Assembly: GCA_021234155.1 (NCBI GenBank)
Contig: JAJEKV010000005.1
Span: 26,258,620 to 26,322,619 of the forward strand
Direction of reading: 5' to 3'
DNA length: 64,000 nucleotides
DNA from: Isoetes taiwanensis
Lineage: Eukaryota; Streptophyta; Lycopodiopsida; Isoetales; Isoetaceae
Under the pieces are notes generated by a model, which was not told the DNA's origin, did no database searches, and was given only the letters and a program-made list of their open reading frames with translations. This document shows, in pieces, positions 31,371-43,262 of the stretch (within the stretch, counting starts at the first letter, position 1; each line of letters begins with the position of its first letter). The position numbers were made by a program, and so were the translations under genes.

Positions 31371-32654
31371 AAACTAGCATGGCGTCTATAACTTCCTTTT
31401 GTTCCATTTTCCAGTTTGCATTAATAACAAGGACATCCGAGAGTTTGCATGCAGGCAGCTAGGCTGTCTTGTTGCAAGCTAAGAGTTTTGCGACAAAAGT
31501 ACTCGACTTTGCGTGTTCGTGACCTGTTCAGGGTTGCGTGTTCAGTAAATAGTGGAATTACCGAATGGTCGAGAATAATACGATCCATATCTTGAATTAT
31601 CTTAATGTTTCTCCCATCATTCGAGGAAGAGCACTAAAACAAATGCATGAAAGATTATCACCGCGAATCGCCACCGGAGATGTTTAAATAGTTTGAGTGT
31701 CGCTATTCCATCCTCCATATTGTTGACACACAAAAGGTACGATCTGAGAAGGAGTCATCTAGAAAACGTCGGCATATATATAATTATCTTTGAACGATAT
31801 TGGTTTTGTAAGATTCATAACCGTTATGTGTCCTTTTTTGGCACTACCGCACTAACGTGGGCTAGAAAACCTCACGCCTTAGTCCAACGGAAGCAAAGCT
31901 TAACTCGCAGAATCGTGCATCTCGCATTGTAATCTTTGAATGTCCCGCTTGTTATAAGTCTTTCTTTCATTTTGGGGACGTAATAGGCGTTCTTTTAATT
32001 TGGAGCCATAACACATGGTATAAGTTCGGAAGGAGGATCTTTGTTATGGATTACTTCAGGTATGTTCTTGAAGAAGCCAACAGATTTAAGAAAGATGGTT
32101 GCATATGCATGCACTGTGTGAATCATTTGCGTAATGCAGTATCATATCCTTAGTACCATATCCTTAGTATCATATCTTTGTGAGTGCTGGTTTCAGCTGG
32201 TCTTGGAATACAAGGCTCTCCGTGACTTTGTTTTTTGGCGCTAATACATCGGTTTACATTCAAGATATCAAGTATTCTGCCAAATCATCAGCAAAGTGTT
32301 TGTTGATACTTGAATGAACCATTCACGAACTTGAATGAACCATTCACAAATGTTCAATCAATTAGAAACATATCGAGGTAATAAAAAAAGATTATATTGT
32401 GCGCAAGACTTATTATCTAGATATTGAACTATTCAATATTCTTGTAACATATGCTTGAAACAGATGCTTGAAGTCTTTATTTTTTTGTTTGCCTTCAAAT
32501 CTTTTGATAACATAAATTATTAATAATCTCCAACAACTCTAATTATACTTCCCCCTTAATAATAGAACTCATATTTTTAGTTCTATTCACGTTTATGGAT
32601 TTTTAGCTTAAATTGCTTATATTCGCAACATCAACTCACCCAAGTGTCATGTAA
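31371..32654. other. Intergenic, nothing recognised
   Basis: AT-rich. Minor direct repeats: ATATCCTTAGTACCATATCCTTAG (32145-32172) and two adjacent copies of CTTGAATGAACCATTCAC (about 32310-32348). Confidence 0.5.
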
Positions 32655-32947
32655 CGTTGTTTGTTTTTGGCCCCGAAGGGGCAAAAAATTTTTTTAACCT
32701 ATAACACAAACCATTACATTAGACGCATTAAAATTAAATTCCCCCTTAAACCCCCTTTTGTTTGGGTGCATATTCACACGGGGGGTGACATAGGGCAGCG
32801 AGAGCCCTTATAATTATGTTTTGCATGTACAAAATCAACACCATATAGTATATTGCTTGAAATCTTATAGTATTTTGCAAATCTTGTTATACAGTATAAC
32901 AAATTATGTACATCCATACCCCACAAACGAGGAACTTTGTCTACGGT
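32655..32947 (-). mobile_element. MITE/foldback element, truncated copy 2
   Basis: Reverse orientation relative to 19062-19520: GGCCCCGAAGGGGC (32669-32682), ACACAAACCATTACATTAGA, AAATTCCCCCTTAAACCCCC, then the central part with GTTATACAGTATAAC, ending near CTACGGTCAT. It lacks the CAACATAACTACTATGAACA piece and the far arm. Confidence 0.85.
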
Positions 32948-33009
32948 CATATGTTCTCATGGATGCTGGCAATGTGGCATCACATAGCTGCCAATGTGGT
33001 ATGATGTAA

Positions 33010-33175
33010 AAATACTATCTATCTACCTATCTATCTTTCTACCTATTGATCGAATTTTTGGCAAATCCCGGTCAACATAAGAAGAATTGCACTCTAAGGG
33101 TTGTTTGGGCGTGATGTTGACCGGATTTTTGGCAAATCTCGGTCAATATAAGAAGAATTGCACTCTAAATGTCTA
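33010..33175. repeat. ~75-bp tandem duplication
   Basis: TTTTTGGCAAATCCCGGTCA...AAGAAGAATTGCACTCTAAG is followed at once by TTTTTGGCAAATCTCGGTCA...AAGAAGAATTGCACTCTAAA. Preceded by a short CTAT/CTAC microsatellite. Confidence 0.85.
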
Positions 33176-33827
33176 AAAGGAGGGGAGAAGATCAAGGGCC
33201 TAGATTTATTTGCGCTTGTTGTTAGAATCCAAAGGCCCATATTAATATGTGTTAGTTGTTAAACAAGAAGACAAATTTGGTTATGAAGGAGAAGAAGACA
33301 AAAACAAGAGGATTGATGAGGTGTCAAAAAGAAGGGCCAGGATCATGCTAAGTGGATGGCCAAGATTTGTGAAAAAATTATAAATATCTTGAGGGGACTT
33401 GTTCTCCTCCTCTTTGGCTTATGGAAGTCCTATGGAGACTAGGTAGTGGCAGGCCCAGGGAAGGGTGGTGAGAACCTCTTCTCCCATGGTGATGACCTGA
33501 GTAACAGTCTCTTGTAGAGTGTTTACTTTATTTGAATAAAAAGGGTGCATCCATCTTTTCCTTTCTTTTCATTTCACATATGTTTTCATCTCCATTCTTT
33601 TAATCTTTCTTTATCATACCTTGTTTATACCTTGTTTCCTCACGCCATTTTTCTTTTTATCTTTCATACACCTTGTTTCTTCATGCCATTTTTTTTGACT
33701 TTCATATATCCTTATGCTTAAGTTCTGGTGGAAGGTGCTAAATTCTTATTGCCATTTCTTTCTCATTCTCATTCTTACAAAATCTGCCACACAATTTGAA
33801 TGATGCGGGGGAGATGGGAAATCCTCA
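33176..33827. other. Intergenic, nothing recognised
   Basis: Purine-rich then T-rich. CACCTTGTTTCYTCAYGCCATTTTT occurs twice (33630s and 33670s). No defended gene. Confidence 0.5.
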
Positions 33828-33840
33828 CATCACTACTTTT

Positions 33841-34798
33841 TTTTTTGAAGAACTGTGTCAGCAATATATTAAAAGAATGGTAATGTTACAAAGCAAGTGA
33901 GGAGGAAGGAGAACTGCCCCAAAGAGACAGTGATACCTCGACACTCCACAACAACTGCAACTCCATCTTTGTATAAACCGCCATCACCATCTACCACACC
34001 CAAGAAGTCCCGCCAAATGGAAAACTTCCGCTCTACTAATCCCTCGAACACCAAAAAGCTTTGAAATAGCTTGTACCCGAAGTCGAGGAATCGAGGGTCG
34101 GTTTGCTGCTCAATCCCCCTGAAGATCCACAAATCGCCGCCTAAATCAACCACACCAACCAACCAAGGCACGATGTTTGGCTGCGGCTTGTCTGGCTGAC
34201 CAAGCACCGTGATATACATGAAGCGGCAATTGTTGGCTATTCAATCTCACCTGAAACAGCCCACGACCAATCCCCTGACACGCAAGTGAGGGCATAAAAC
34301 CGCATAATGCTCCCGCAGCCTCAATGATGAAGGCCACAACAAGGGCAAAGAGGGCTCACACCCGCCTAAACCGACTCCAACAAGGACATTCACCCCGATA
34401 CAGCCGGTGCACCACCGCCCACGAAGCACCCGAACCTTTCTGGGGGGGAAGTGAGCTCCATGCCCATCGCCCAAACCGAAGCCATCGAGAACCCGAAGCC
34501 GCAGACCACTTGCCCGGCGGGGCGAGTGTCATGAATAGCCAACACCCTGCAATAAGACCGCACAAAACAAGAAGATACAACATCCGATGAACCTTTCCAA
34601 ACCCGCACCACCACATCACCCTCGAGGGACTATAGGTATGTGTAGCGAATACTCCCCGCCACTTGTTCCCGTGATAGCCTTCACCGCCCTTCAGCGAAAG
34701 CTTCGAAAAAAGAACTCCCCACGGCTAGCCGACCATCCCAATACCAATCCTCCAAGGAGCACGAGCTCGCCTCCACGGGCTTTCGCCCCGAAAGCATG
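33841..34798 (-). mobile_element. Retroposon with poly(A) and 13-bp target duplication
   Basis: Flanked by CATCACTACTTTT at 33828-33840 and 34799-34811. On the minus strand it starts TGCTTTCGGGGCGAAAGCCC and ends in a poly(A) run next to the left duplication, the signature of L1-type target-primed integration. It is GC-richer than its surroundings. Short minus frames (FLDFGYKLFQSFLVFEGLVE and others) are open but not recognised. It could be the 3' end of a LINE, a SINE-like element or a processed pseudogene. Confidence 0.75.
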
Positions 34799-34828
34799 CA
34801 TCACTACTTTTCTTTTTATGTCATGCCA

Positions 34829-34946
<118 letters not shown>

Positions 34947-35760
34947 AATCATGCCACATATCCATCCATCCATCCATCTTTTGTTTGGCATCGAGACTTT
35001 TCCCATACGTGATGAGATGCCCCTCCCCATACGTGATGATATGGTGCCAAATCTTCGTAGGATTCCCATATGTGATGGCATGATTTTCACAATGGTTCAC
35101 GCCATCAAAATCTCATATTTTTCATTAATTCTTTTTTCTCAACCAAAAATTTGTAGAAAACATTTGCCAATGTAATGGGGTGTGTGAACTGGATATATCG
35201 CATTAGTATCCAGCAAGGAAAAATAGATATTGTGATCACTTGATGCATGAAAGGTTTTTCCACTTATTTTTATATCTTTATGAACCTTCCAAACAAAAAT
35301 TATTGGATTTCGCTCCTCACTTTGTGAATTTCTTGAATAAAACTTGTGGATTTGGGGTTTCCACACACCCATTACAAGAAGCACAAGAATTGTGTTTTTA
35401 TTCATTGTCAAGCAGACCATCCATTGCAATTTTCTAATCAACGTTTGAGAGGATGTTATATTCCTCTGAAGCCTATATCATCTTCAAAGATCTAGTTTGA
35501 AGACTAGGCAGGTCCGTTCCCAGGTCCGCACCGTAAATATATGCCCCTAAAACATGACAATGGCCAATATTTACAACCACGAACCACGAATTAAAGCAAA
35601 CCTTTGTGCGGTTCAAGTATTAGATAATTTTCCAGCTGGAGAGATTCTGGCCGCGAATGCTGCCGCCGAGGATGGAGGCTCCGCTGAGAAATTTTTCCGG
35701 CCGGAATCTGACGGCTGAAAAATATCAAACGTAATGAACTTTTGCTTCAAATTACGTACC
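34947..35760. other. Intergenic
   Basis: Three copies of CCCATACGTGATGAKATG-like words (34998-35076). Otherwise no defended feature. 35640-35720 is GC-richer (CCGCCGAGGATGGAGG) and leads into the foldback element. Confidence 0.45.
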
Positions 35761-36653
35761 TGAAATTTTTTTGGAAAAATTTTAAAAATGCCTTTGTATA
35801 TTACAATAATTGTGAAAATGCCCTTGTATTTTACTTAATTATCAAAATGCCTCTAATTTTTCTACTGTATAGAAAGATCATATTGATATGCTACCCTCTG
35901 ATTTCATATTCAGCTTCGATGGGATAAATATCTTCTTGTTCAGTGATAAACAAATCAAGAAGCAACTAATACATATTAAAAGACTGGGATGCCAAATTTA
36001 GAGCAAGAAATGTAACCTGTGGCCTCTCTGGTCTAGAAAGGCGCAGAAAGATATCCAGGTTGGAAACATAACACAATGCCAATGCCATGCACAATATGAT
36101 GGCCAGGGCACTTCATTTTGCTTCTCAAGGCAAGACGACTGTGTACAGTCTTTTCAATACGTTTTACAGAAGAATATAAGCTTTGTAATCGGTCTTCTGC
36201 TGGGATGTCCTTAGCAATTCCGCTTATAAGTCACTATTTTCAAGATTGGGACATCCTTGTGGAGGATACTTCAAGTGACAGAGAAGGAATAATGGAGCTT
36301 TGACAAGGACTAAGTTACTCCAGGATGAAGTTATTTTTTCAGAAGTGGACCCATAAGCAATTGATCGTAGAAGTAGTTTTTCAAATCTGTTGAATAACTA
36401 CTTGAGAAATGAAAAAAAGCTTGGGATGTTAGAAACGGGATGGGAGGCTCAGGAAAAAATCACATATTATGTGCAGAATCCATTTCAGATTGGAATGGTA
36501 AAAGAAGAGCTGAGGAGATGGAACTGGATCGCTGGACTTTGACCACACAGATATATTCCAAGGGCATTTTGACAATAACAAAAAATATAAAGGGCATTTT
36601 CACAATTATTGCAAAATATAAGGGCATTTTTAGAAGTTTCCCAAAAAAATTTC
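35761..36653. mobile_element. Large foldback element with ~95-bp inverted arms
   Basis: Left arm 35761-35852 and right arm 36558-36653 are reverse complements over most of their length. Each arm is built of about three ~32-bp units containing AAAATGCCCTTTATATTT. The 700-bp loop has no recognised coding region. It is probably a non-autonomous foldback transposon. Confidence 0.72.
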
Positions 36654-37725
36654 GGCGGGAGAAGTTTTTGGAACGGCCATGGCAGAGGAGCATGAACGGC
36701 TATGGCGGAGGAACGGCTATGGCTAAGGATGATTTCTAAGAACAGGGCTCTTCTCCGGCGTTTTGTTTACATAAGAGGGCTCTTTTGTTCAGAGAAGGAG
36801 ACGCTGCAGCGGCCGGTGAAACCATCCATTTCCGGGTTCCCAATCCCGCGAATGCTTTCTCAGGCCAAGAGTCTTGACCTATTTTATAGCATAGCATAAT
36901 TTTCTTTTGGGAGCGATGACGAAACGAGCTTTGTGGGCATTGCTCCACCTTCCACATTCTGCATCAAATGCAAGGCGTTTCAACTAAAGAATAGAAAACT
37001 GATCTGCAGCACATTCCTGGATCAGAGCCAAGGTTAGCATCTGGTAACGTATTTATAGCTAGTTTCCGAGAATTTGCTTCTGAATCATATGCTTTAGAAT
37101 TATAAATCTCAGTCTCTGAATCATGAACAGGGAAACTGAATGACTCAGCCCAGTGTTTTCTAGCAACTAAAATCTTGTAAAAGGATAGCATCTGTAGAAA
37201 CATGTAGAAACAGGGCACTTCAAAAAATAGTCGATTTTGTTTACCTTCTACCAGAACAGGGTCTTCTCAGGCGTTCTGGAGCTTTTAACTATGGCAGATG
37301 ATGCTGGGTTTCATTACGGACGATGGGTATTGGCTTTCCATTGGATTGTCTCAAGACTTTGCCATGTCAACGGATCAAAAGGGGACAGTGCGCCAAATTG
37401 ATAGATAGGTATGGTCGTTTGCTAATGCTATGTGTCTGAGCCTGAGGCGGCTTTGTCTGCTGCTCAAATGCTGGACAGATTTTTGATGAAATAAGAAAGG
37501 AATTTCTTTCCATGTGTTAAGTGCCGTATGAAAAAGAGATCTGGACATTTGTTGAATGGAATTTAGGATGTGCATACGTGGCATATTAGGCCAAACCCAT
37601 AAGGATAAGGTAAGAGATTCCCCTGCAATACTAGGCTAGCCTTCAATATATTAACATACATGGCTCCGTCGTTGCAGATAAATGCGAAGCAGGATTAAGT
37701 AGAGACAGTAAGAATTTGGGTGTAA
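36654..37725. other. Region upstream of the GNAT gene
   Basis: CGGCTATGGC words repeat near 36680-36725. AGAACAGGGCTCTTCTCCGG (36741) and AGAACAGGGTCTTCTCAGGC (37254) form a diverged direct repeat. The promoter and 5' untranslated region of the downstream gene should lie here, but no TATA box can be chosen with confidence. Confidence 0.4.
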
Positions 37726-38783
37726 ATGATGCTGCAGAACGTTGGAGCTTTCATGTCCCCTTATTTCAGAAGCCAATTAAGGTATTGTGACAAATTAGCT
37801 CATCCTAGAATCCATGAGATGTGTTCTCAGACACCTTTAAGAAACTACGGGAATAAGGCTCTTATGGCAGGAAAGGATATACGCCAAAATTCCAGCATGA
37901 GATTACCGTCTTTAAGGATGGTGTTGGATCCAGATTATATCGACGTAGAGGAACTAAGTGCATTATTGGCAGCAACAGGGCAAAATTGCTCCCAATTTCC
38001 AGTTGTTTCTCCAGATGGTTCGATTGAGAGGGCTGATCCCTTCAAACTCCAAAGAGCTTTAAAAAATAGTACAATTACAGTGGGAATGTATGCCAATTCT
38101 GGCTTTCATATGAAACCAGTAGAATATGAGAAACTTTTACAACTAACTTGGCCAAAGCATTGGCTAGTTGGACAGGACACAAAGGAGTGTCTGGTTGCAT
38201 TTGGCAGAGCCACATCTGATGGATCCTTGACTGCATGCATTCATGACTTAGCTGTAAGCACATACATCATTTCTATCATATAACCATTTTCCATTCTCTT
38301 GAAACAAATGTTTCTCATCTGAATCAGGTCATGCCGTCAATGCAAAGGTTGGGCATCGGACGGCGAGTTTTACAACAAATTGTTAGGTAAATTGCATATG
38401 TTCTCATGCATATATAATTTGTTACATTCAAGGAAGTGATTATATCATGGCAACATATAAACATGTTGAACTTTATTATACTTGTCCTTTTTGTCCATGC
38501 TTAACTTGTTATTGTCACCTCGCATGTGTAAACTTAGGAGCTTAACCGGTCGTGGAATTTGGGACATTGCTGCACTCTCCTCACCCACACATAGGTATGT
38601 TGTAAATTGATTTTCTGATTATGCCATATCACTGACGGAAACATAATCAGGGCTTTTTTCCAAGCTTGTGGATTCGAGGATGATGTTCTTGGTTCCACCA
38701 CAATGATGTATGGTTGTATGCAACAACCAGGTGAATATGGGGAGTTCAAGATCTCTGGTAGAAGGACTTTAGTGGTTCCCTAA
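37726..38783 (+). CDS. GNAT-family N-acetyltransferase, four exons, intact
   Basis: Exons 37726-38253, 38328-38386, 38538-38594 and 38651-38783 join in frame, all with GT/AG borders, to 258 residues with one stop. The N-terminal ~60 residues are rich in Ser, Arg and Asn and poor in acids, compatible with a plastid or mitochondrial transit peptide. The GNAT domain follows: DYIDVEELSALL, WLVGQDTKECLVAFGRATSD, DLAVMPSMQRLGIGRRVLQQ (acetyl-CoA-binding motif A, Q-x-x-G-I-G-R), then GRGIWDIAAL and AFFQACGFEDDVLGSTTMMY. The layout resembles plant plastid GNATs such as the NSI group, which acetylate protein N-termini and lysines. A ~20-residue insert (KPVEYEKLLQLTWPKHW) precedes beta-strand 2. Substrate unknown. 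Confidence 0.85.
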
Positions 38784-39432
38784 TGTCTTGTGTCCAACGT
38801 TTTATCCCACACAGCCCCTGCATTAGGGCACAAATCTCGCATACATTCTCTCCAACAGAAGAACATGGTGTATAGATCTGACATAACCCTTGAATTTATA
38901 TGGTGTGCAAATGGTAAAAAAAGCAATTTCTGTTTTTTAACGTCTTCTGGAGATTACATCAGTATACATTAAACGTTAAAAAAATTGCTCTTTTTAGCAA
39001 TTGCACACCAGAATCTGTGATATAGCTTTCCTATCACCATAAGTACTTGTTATAAAAAACGATAAGATCTTATCATTTTGTAGAGAAAGTTAATTCACAA
39101 CACAAATTGTTTGTATTTATTGTTTTATACGTTGAATACCCCTCCTATTGTTACTACCACAAATTTTAGTAATATATATGAATAAACATGTTGATGTGTG
39201 CAGCATGCCAAGATTGATTGACAAGTAAGAAGCCGTAAATAATTTTGCCATTGTTGAATTCGTCAAATACTACAGTCAAAAGATTTTAATGAGGAAAGAG
39301 AATGGGAACATTCTGAGAAATTTATCATTTGATGCCAAGTCAAAAAGAGACGAGGAAAAAAGAGCGGACCCTTCTAAGAAATTTAGCATTTAATAGATGC
39401 AATAAGCAGAGAAGCTGGGACGGAGAAGCGCA
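38784..39432 (+). other. Intergenic between the two intact genes
   Basis: GCAATTTCTGTTTTTTAACG (38931) and CGTTAAAAAAATTGCTC (38974) form an imperfect inverted repeat of ~70 bases. AATATATATGAATAA at 39172 is TATA-like but ~260 bp before the next ATG. Nothing firmer. Confidence 0.4.
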
Positions 39433-40130
39433 ATGGCAATTTGGTATGTATTGCTTTTTAGCATGTGGCTGGTGGTTGGGAAGGGAGATGATCCTACATC
39501 TGGTTTCACACAAAAAGTATTTTCTTACTATATTCAAAAACCTTATGATGTGGATCTCTCTCAACGCTATTCCTACAAAAATGGAGAGCACAATATGTGG
39601 GTATTCTCTACAGATTCACCCTTTAAAGAAGATAGCACCACTAAGCCACGAACGGAGATGCGTATTCAGGTATCGTCTCTTTTTTCATCTTACCCTTTCT
39701 ACAATTTCCAACTTGCATAAATATTTGGCAGGGATTAGATTACAGTTCTGGAGTATGGCAATTTGAGGGAGACTTTTATGTGCCATCAGGCAGCACAGGA
39801 ATGGCAATTATGCAGGTTTTCGGATCAGCTGACGATGGTAGCTACGTTGGTACTGCATTGCGAGTTGTGGATGGAAATCTAAATCGAAGTGGAAAAGGTG
39901 GGGGTTCTACAGCAGCGTCTGATATATATGATAAGTGGTTGCATTTGAATGTCATACACGATGCTGATTTAAAACAGCTCAAGGTTTATATCGATACAGA
40001 TCTTCAATTGGATGAAGCTTTCAATAGCATAGGCACTTTCTATTTCAAATGTGGTGTTTATGAACAGGGAGATGTCTCCAGTTCTTGTATGGAGGCAAAA
40101 TGGAAGAACATCAGAGTTTGGTCACAATAG
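39433..40130 (+). CDS. Citrate-binding-protein-like (alginate lyase 2 fold), secreted
   Basis: Two exons, 39433-39669 and 39732-40130, join in phase with GT/AG borders to 211 residues. A signal peptide is evident (MAIWYVLLFSMWLVVGKGDD), then DPTSGFTQKV, the core YDVDLSQRYSYKNGEHNMWV, PRTEMRIQ, GVWQFEGDFYVPSG, MAIMQVFG, DKWLHLNVIHD, FYFKCGVYEQGD and WKNIRVWSQ at the C-terminus. This is the plant citrate-binding protein family, related to polysaccharide lyase family 7 (the RTEMR, QVFG and YFKxGxYxQ blocks line the lyase cleft). Members are vacuolar or apoplastic; function in plants is poorly defined. Length and intron position are normal and no lesion was seen. Confidence 0.9.
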
Positions 40131-41862
40131 ATTAGCTGTAGTAATACAAAAGACCGAGTATATAATGCTACCTGAATTTCTTTATGATAGACACAATGAA
40201 ACTTGAAGAGACTCCAACTTAGAGCATACCATTAGTTTAGGGTCTCACTGAGCTAAGATTTGGTGAATTGTGACCAGTTAGTTTAAGGTCTCATGTCCGA
40301 TCAAAAAAACATTTCAAACTGTCCATTTAGTCCTGCTTTATAACTCTTGCTACAAAAATCATCCATGCAAGTTAAAATTTCGTTGGCTAACGGTTAAGAT
40401 AGCTCTGAAGTTGCTAACTTGCTATGGACGAGTTGTTGCTAACTTGCCATGGATGAGTTCAAATTTGAATTTAGATGTTGTAATCTTGATTATAGTAGTG
40501 GTGCACAATATAGATCCATCATTGCACGTAGTTCTTTGGCATGGACTCATTTAAAGCAACAACATGGCTGATAAATGGTTTATTTCAAGTGCTTAGAAGA
40601 ATGAAAAATTAAACAATGTCTATAAACTAGGAAAAAATTCGAAGAATTTTGTGATATGGGCATGCTTTAGAGATAAGAAGTTTTTCTAAATTTGAAGATG
40701 ATACAGCAACTTGTTGTTTTCGTTGCTTCTTGAACAATTAGTTTGGGTACTTTGAAGTATGCGTACTGAGATGCAAGACTGCCCCATCTAAAGAATTAGA
40801 GAATGCCATCTTTGAAGTTCCTAATATCTTGCAGTAGCTTTGGGAGAAAACACAATTTTTTCTTCTTAAAATTTTGCATTAACTCTAATACATTCAGAAA
40901 GGGGGGATTGGCCAAACTCTTAGAGCTTTAGCTATAATTGTGGTTCAACATTTTAGATAATGTTTGTTAAACCTGGCAAATCAAAGGATACTTTCTTAAA
41001 AATCAGATAAGTAGCAATAGAGCATGATATTCTATTTGTTTTAAGCAAAATCTAAATCCGATACTAGTTGAAATCACAAAATAGAGTATGAATGAACTAA
41101 TTCATTTTTATTGTCTGGGTACATGTTAAAGTCTCCGTTAAAAAGTATTATTTAATGACCAAAGAATTTTTTTGCACTCGATACTACTATATCTTGATAA
41201 TAATAAGAATTAATGCATTCTTTTTAATCTCTAGTAGGTTTAATTTTCACTTAATATTGAATCTCAACATGTCCTAAACTTTTATTTTCAATGTTTGAAT
41301 TGATTTTGATGAAAAGGAAAAAAGAAAGTACTAGTTTCTAGAGTATCTAGTATAGGTACCTTAGCAGGTTCAAACAAGGTGCTGCGCACAGAGGGTTGCC
41401 TTCCTGTTTCTTGGGGGTGAAGTGGCTTAAATCAAACTGTGATTCATGTTTTCACAATCTATATTTAAATTAAAGTAGACTAAGAGAAATAGACTGAAGA
41501 ATGCCGAGTTGTTGCCTTAACCTAATACCTTTGGTACCAGAGGAAAACCTATAATCTACCTCCTCTTATGAGCTACATGAGGTACATACAGATCATTGTG
41601 CCAAGCAGAACTGGTATCATAGCTAGAAATGGATCCTCATCTCCTTGCACATGAATTCTATTTACAGAGAAACTTGGCCTTTTTTTGCATCAAAACTGTT
41701 ATATGCCTAAGAAATTAGTTCACACACGGGGAACTAATTACCTGAATATGCTGCAACTATGAAAGAGCCCCAAATCCATCTGTTTCTGGGTTGCATCTGA
41801 TCAGAGAGAGCTGACTTCAATGATACACAGGAATATAATTCAATAACCGAAAATAGCCATGA
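40131..41862. other. Intergenic, nothing recognised
   Basis: AT-rich DNA without defended genes or repeat ends. Confidence 0.5.
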
Positions 41863-42170
41863 TTATGGCAATACCTGCTTTTGTTCCTTATGCCTGAAAT
41901 GCCTCAATGGCAAAGCCACATATACCATTCCAAATGCATTGTTTAGTGTACCCAGAGATTTTTCAATACCATACTTTATGTTTAAATTTTCAATCGTCTG
42001 CACAACCTCTCGTTGTTTGCTTGGCACTCGTGCCATGCAAAGCACACAAGCAGTGCCATCTGTTATGGTAATAAAAACAGAAGAAGAAGAAGAAGAGGAA
42101 GAAGAAGAGTCAGCATACTGCAACTTCAACCCTAAATTGGCTACCTCGATTCTACATGCTAGAAAGAAGC
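41863..42170 (-). CDS. Possible exon of an unidentified protein
   Basis: Minus frame: IEVANLGLKLQYADSSSSSS, then VFITITDGTACVLCMARVPS, KQREVVQTIENLNIKYGIEK, SLGTLNNAFGMVYVALPLRH, ending KEQKQ at a GT donor (GTATTG). A poly-Ser run is encoded by a TCT/TCC microsatellite (42075-42110). Composition and codon pattern argue for real coding sequence, but I do not recognise the family and no neighbouring exon was found. A poly(A) tract (42195-42225) lies just upstream on the plus strand. Confidence 0.4.
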
Positions 42171-42191
42171 CTTAAGAATTCCAAGTGTATA

Positions 42192-42194
<3 letters not shown>

Positions 42195-42225
<31 letters not shown>
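42195..42225. repeat. Poly(A) tract
   Basis: Run of 31 A. No target duplication identified. Confidence 0.95.
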
Positions 42226-42227
<2 letters not shown>

Positions 42228-43211
42228 TGCTAACCAGTAAAATCAGCCAGAGAATCATTGCCTAGCATATGCACCCTCTAGATCTACGCATTAATGCACA
42301 CTGCAATAGAAAAAACATATTAAAAAGCATGCACATGTTGTTCTGAAAATTGTCCGCCGATTCCAGAATCTGGCATACCAAAATTGAAGCATAACTTCAG
42401 TGCGGCTTTATGGCTTTGCAAAGCTAAATATTGGATTGAAAACCATAAGAAAGGTTTTGCAAACAGTAGCAATTAGATTTAAGAATTTGCTTAAACTCGC
42501 ACAAATGATCAAGAATAAAGATCTTACTAAGATGAATAATTTTGACATCCTGAAGTGAACCTTATTATAAGTAAATTTGCATTTAATGCACTCATTCAGC
42601 AATCAATGAATGCAATTTTTTTGAGTTCTGATTGTATTGTAATTTCCCAAGTGCATATATACAGAGCATTATAAAAGCAATCTATATGCTTACAACTCTG
42701 AAAGATAGAGTATATGGCATAGGATTTTGACATTGGCATATGTAATACATTCAAATCACGAATCCAGTGATTTTGTCTATGCATATAGCCCTATGGACTG
42801 GCCATAGCTTGTTACTCATAGGTGGCACAACAGATTTTTTATACGTATTATATTGTGTTCGTACATAATGTGCTAATTAGAGGCGACATCTTCTTTTGCG
42901 AGATAGTAAATGCAACCTAATAATTGTTCTTTAAAATGCTTGTGTCAGGTGGATGTTTTACACCTGTAAGTTAAAGAATTAAATTGGAATTTTGGCGAAA
43001 ACAATTGAAGGAAACAAGGAATTTACAGCTAATTTCAAGGACTCCAAGATAAGAGACCTGCAAATGGAATTGACATAATCAGAATAAACATTTTGCAGCC
43101 TGTCTCAAAATCAAACAATGAAACTCCACCCTCTGAGTTAGGTATGTAGTAAATGGATGTGTTTTGCAAGTATGGAGATACAATGTATGTTTTGCAAGCA
43201 ATCAGTTTCAG
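42226..43211. other. Intergenic, nothing recognised
   Basis: AT-rich. CCCTCTAGATCTACGCATTAATGCAC at 42270-42295 resembles part of the 21397-21640 repeat (CTCTAGATGTACGCATTAGTAC) but is too short to call a copy. Confidence 0.45.
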
Positions 43212-43262
43212 GAGTTAGTGCTCAGGGTTATTACCTTTGGGATCTAAGTTCGAGTCCTTAAC
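43212..43262 (+). other. tRNA-like A/B-box pair (possible SINE head)
   Basis: TAGTGCTCAGGG resembles an A-box, and AGTTCGAGTCC, about 30 bases on, is a good B-box. The spacing is a little short for a tRNA. It sits at the left border of the pyrimidine-rich DIRS interior. Confidence 0.3.

Noticed and set aside
34004-34619. GC-rich ORFs on both strands in the retroposon
   Set aside because: No domain recognised, frames overlap each other, and the unit is bounded as a retroposon.
42270-42295. Third copy of the 245-bp dispersed repeat
   Set aside because: Only ~25 bases of partial similarity.
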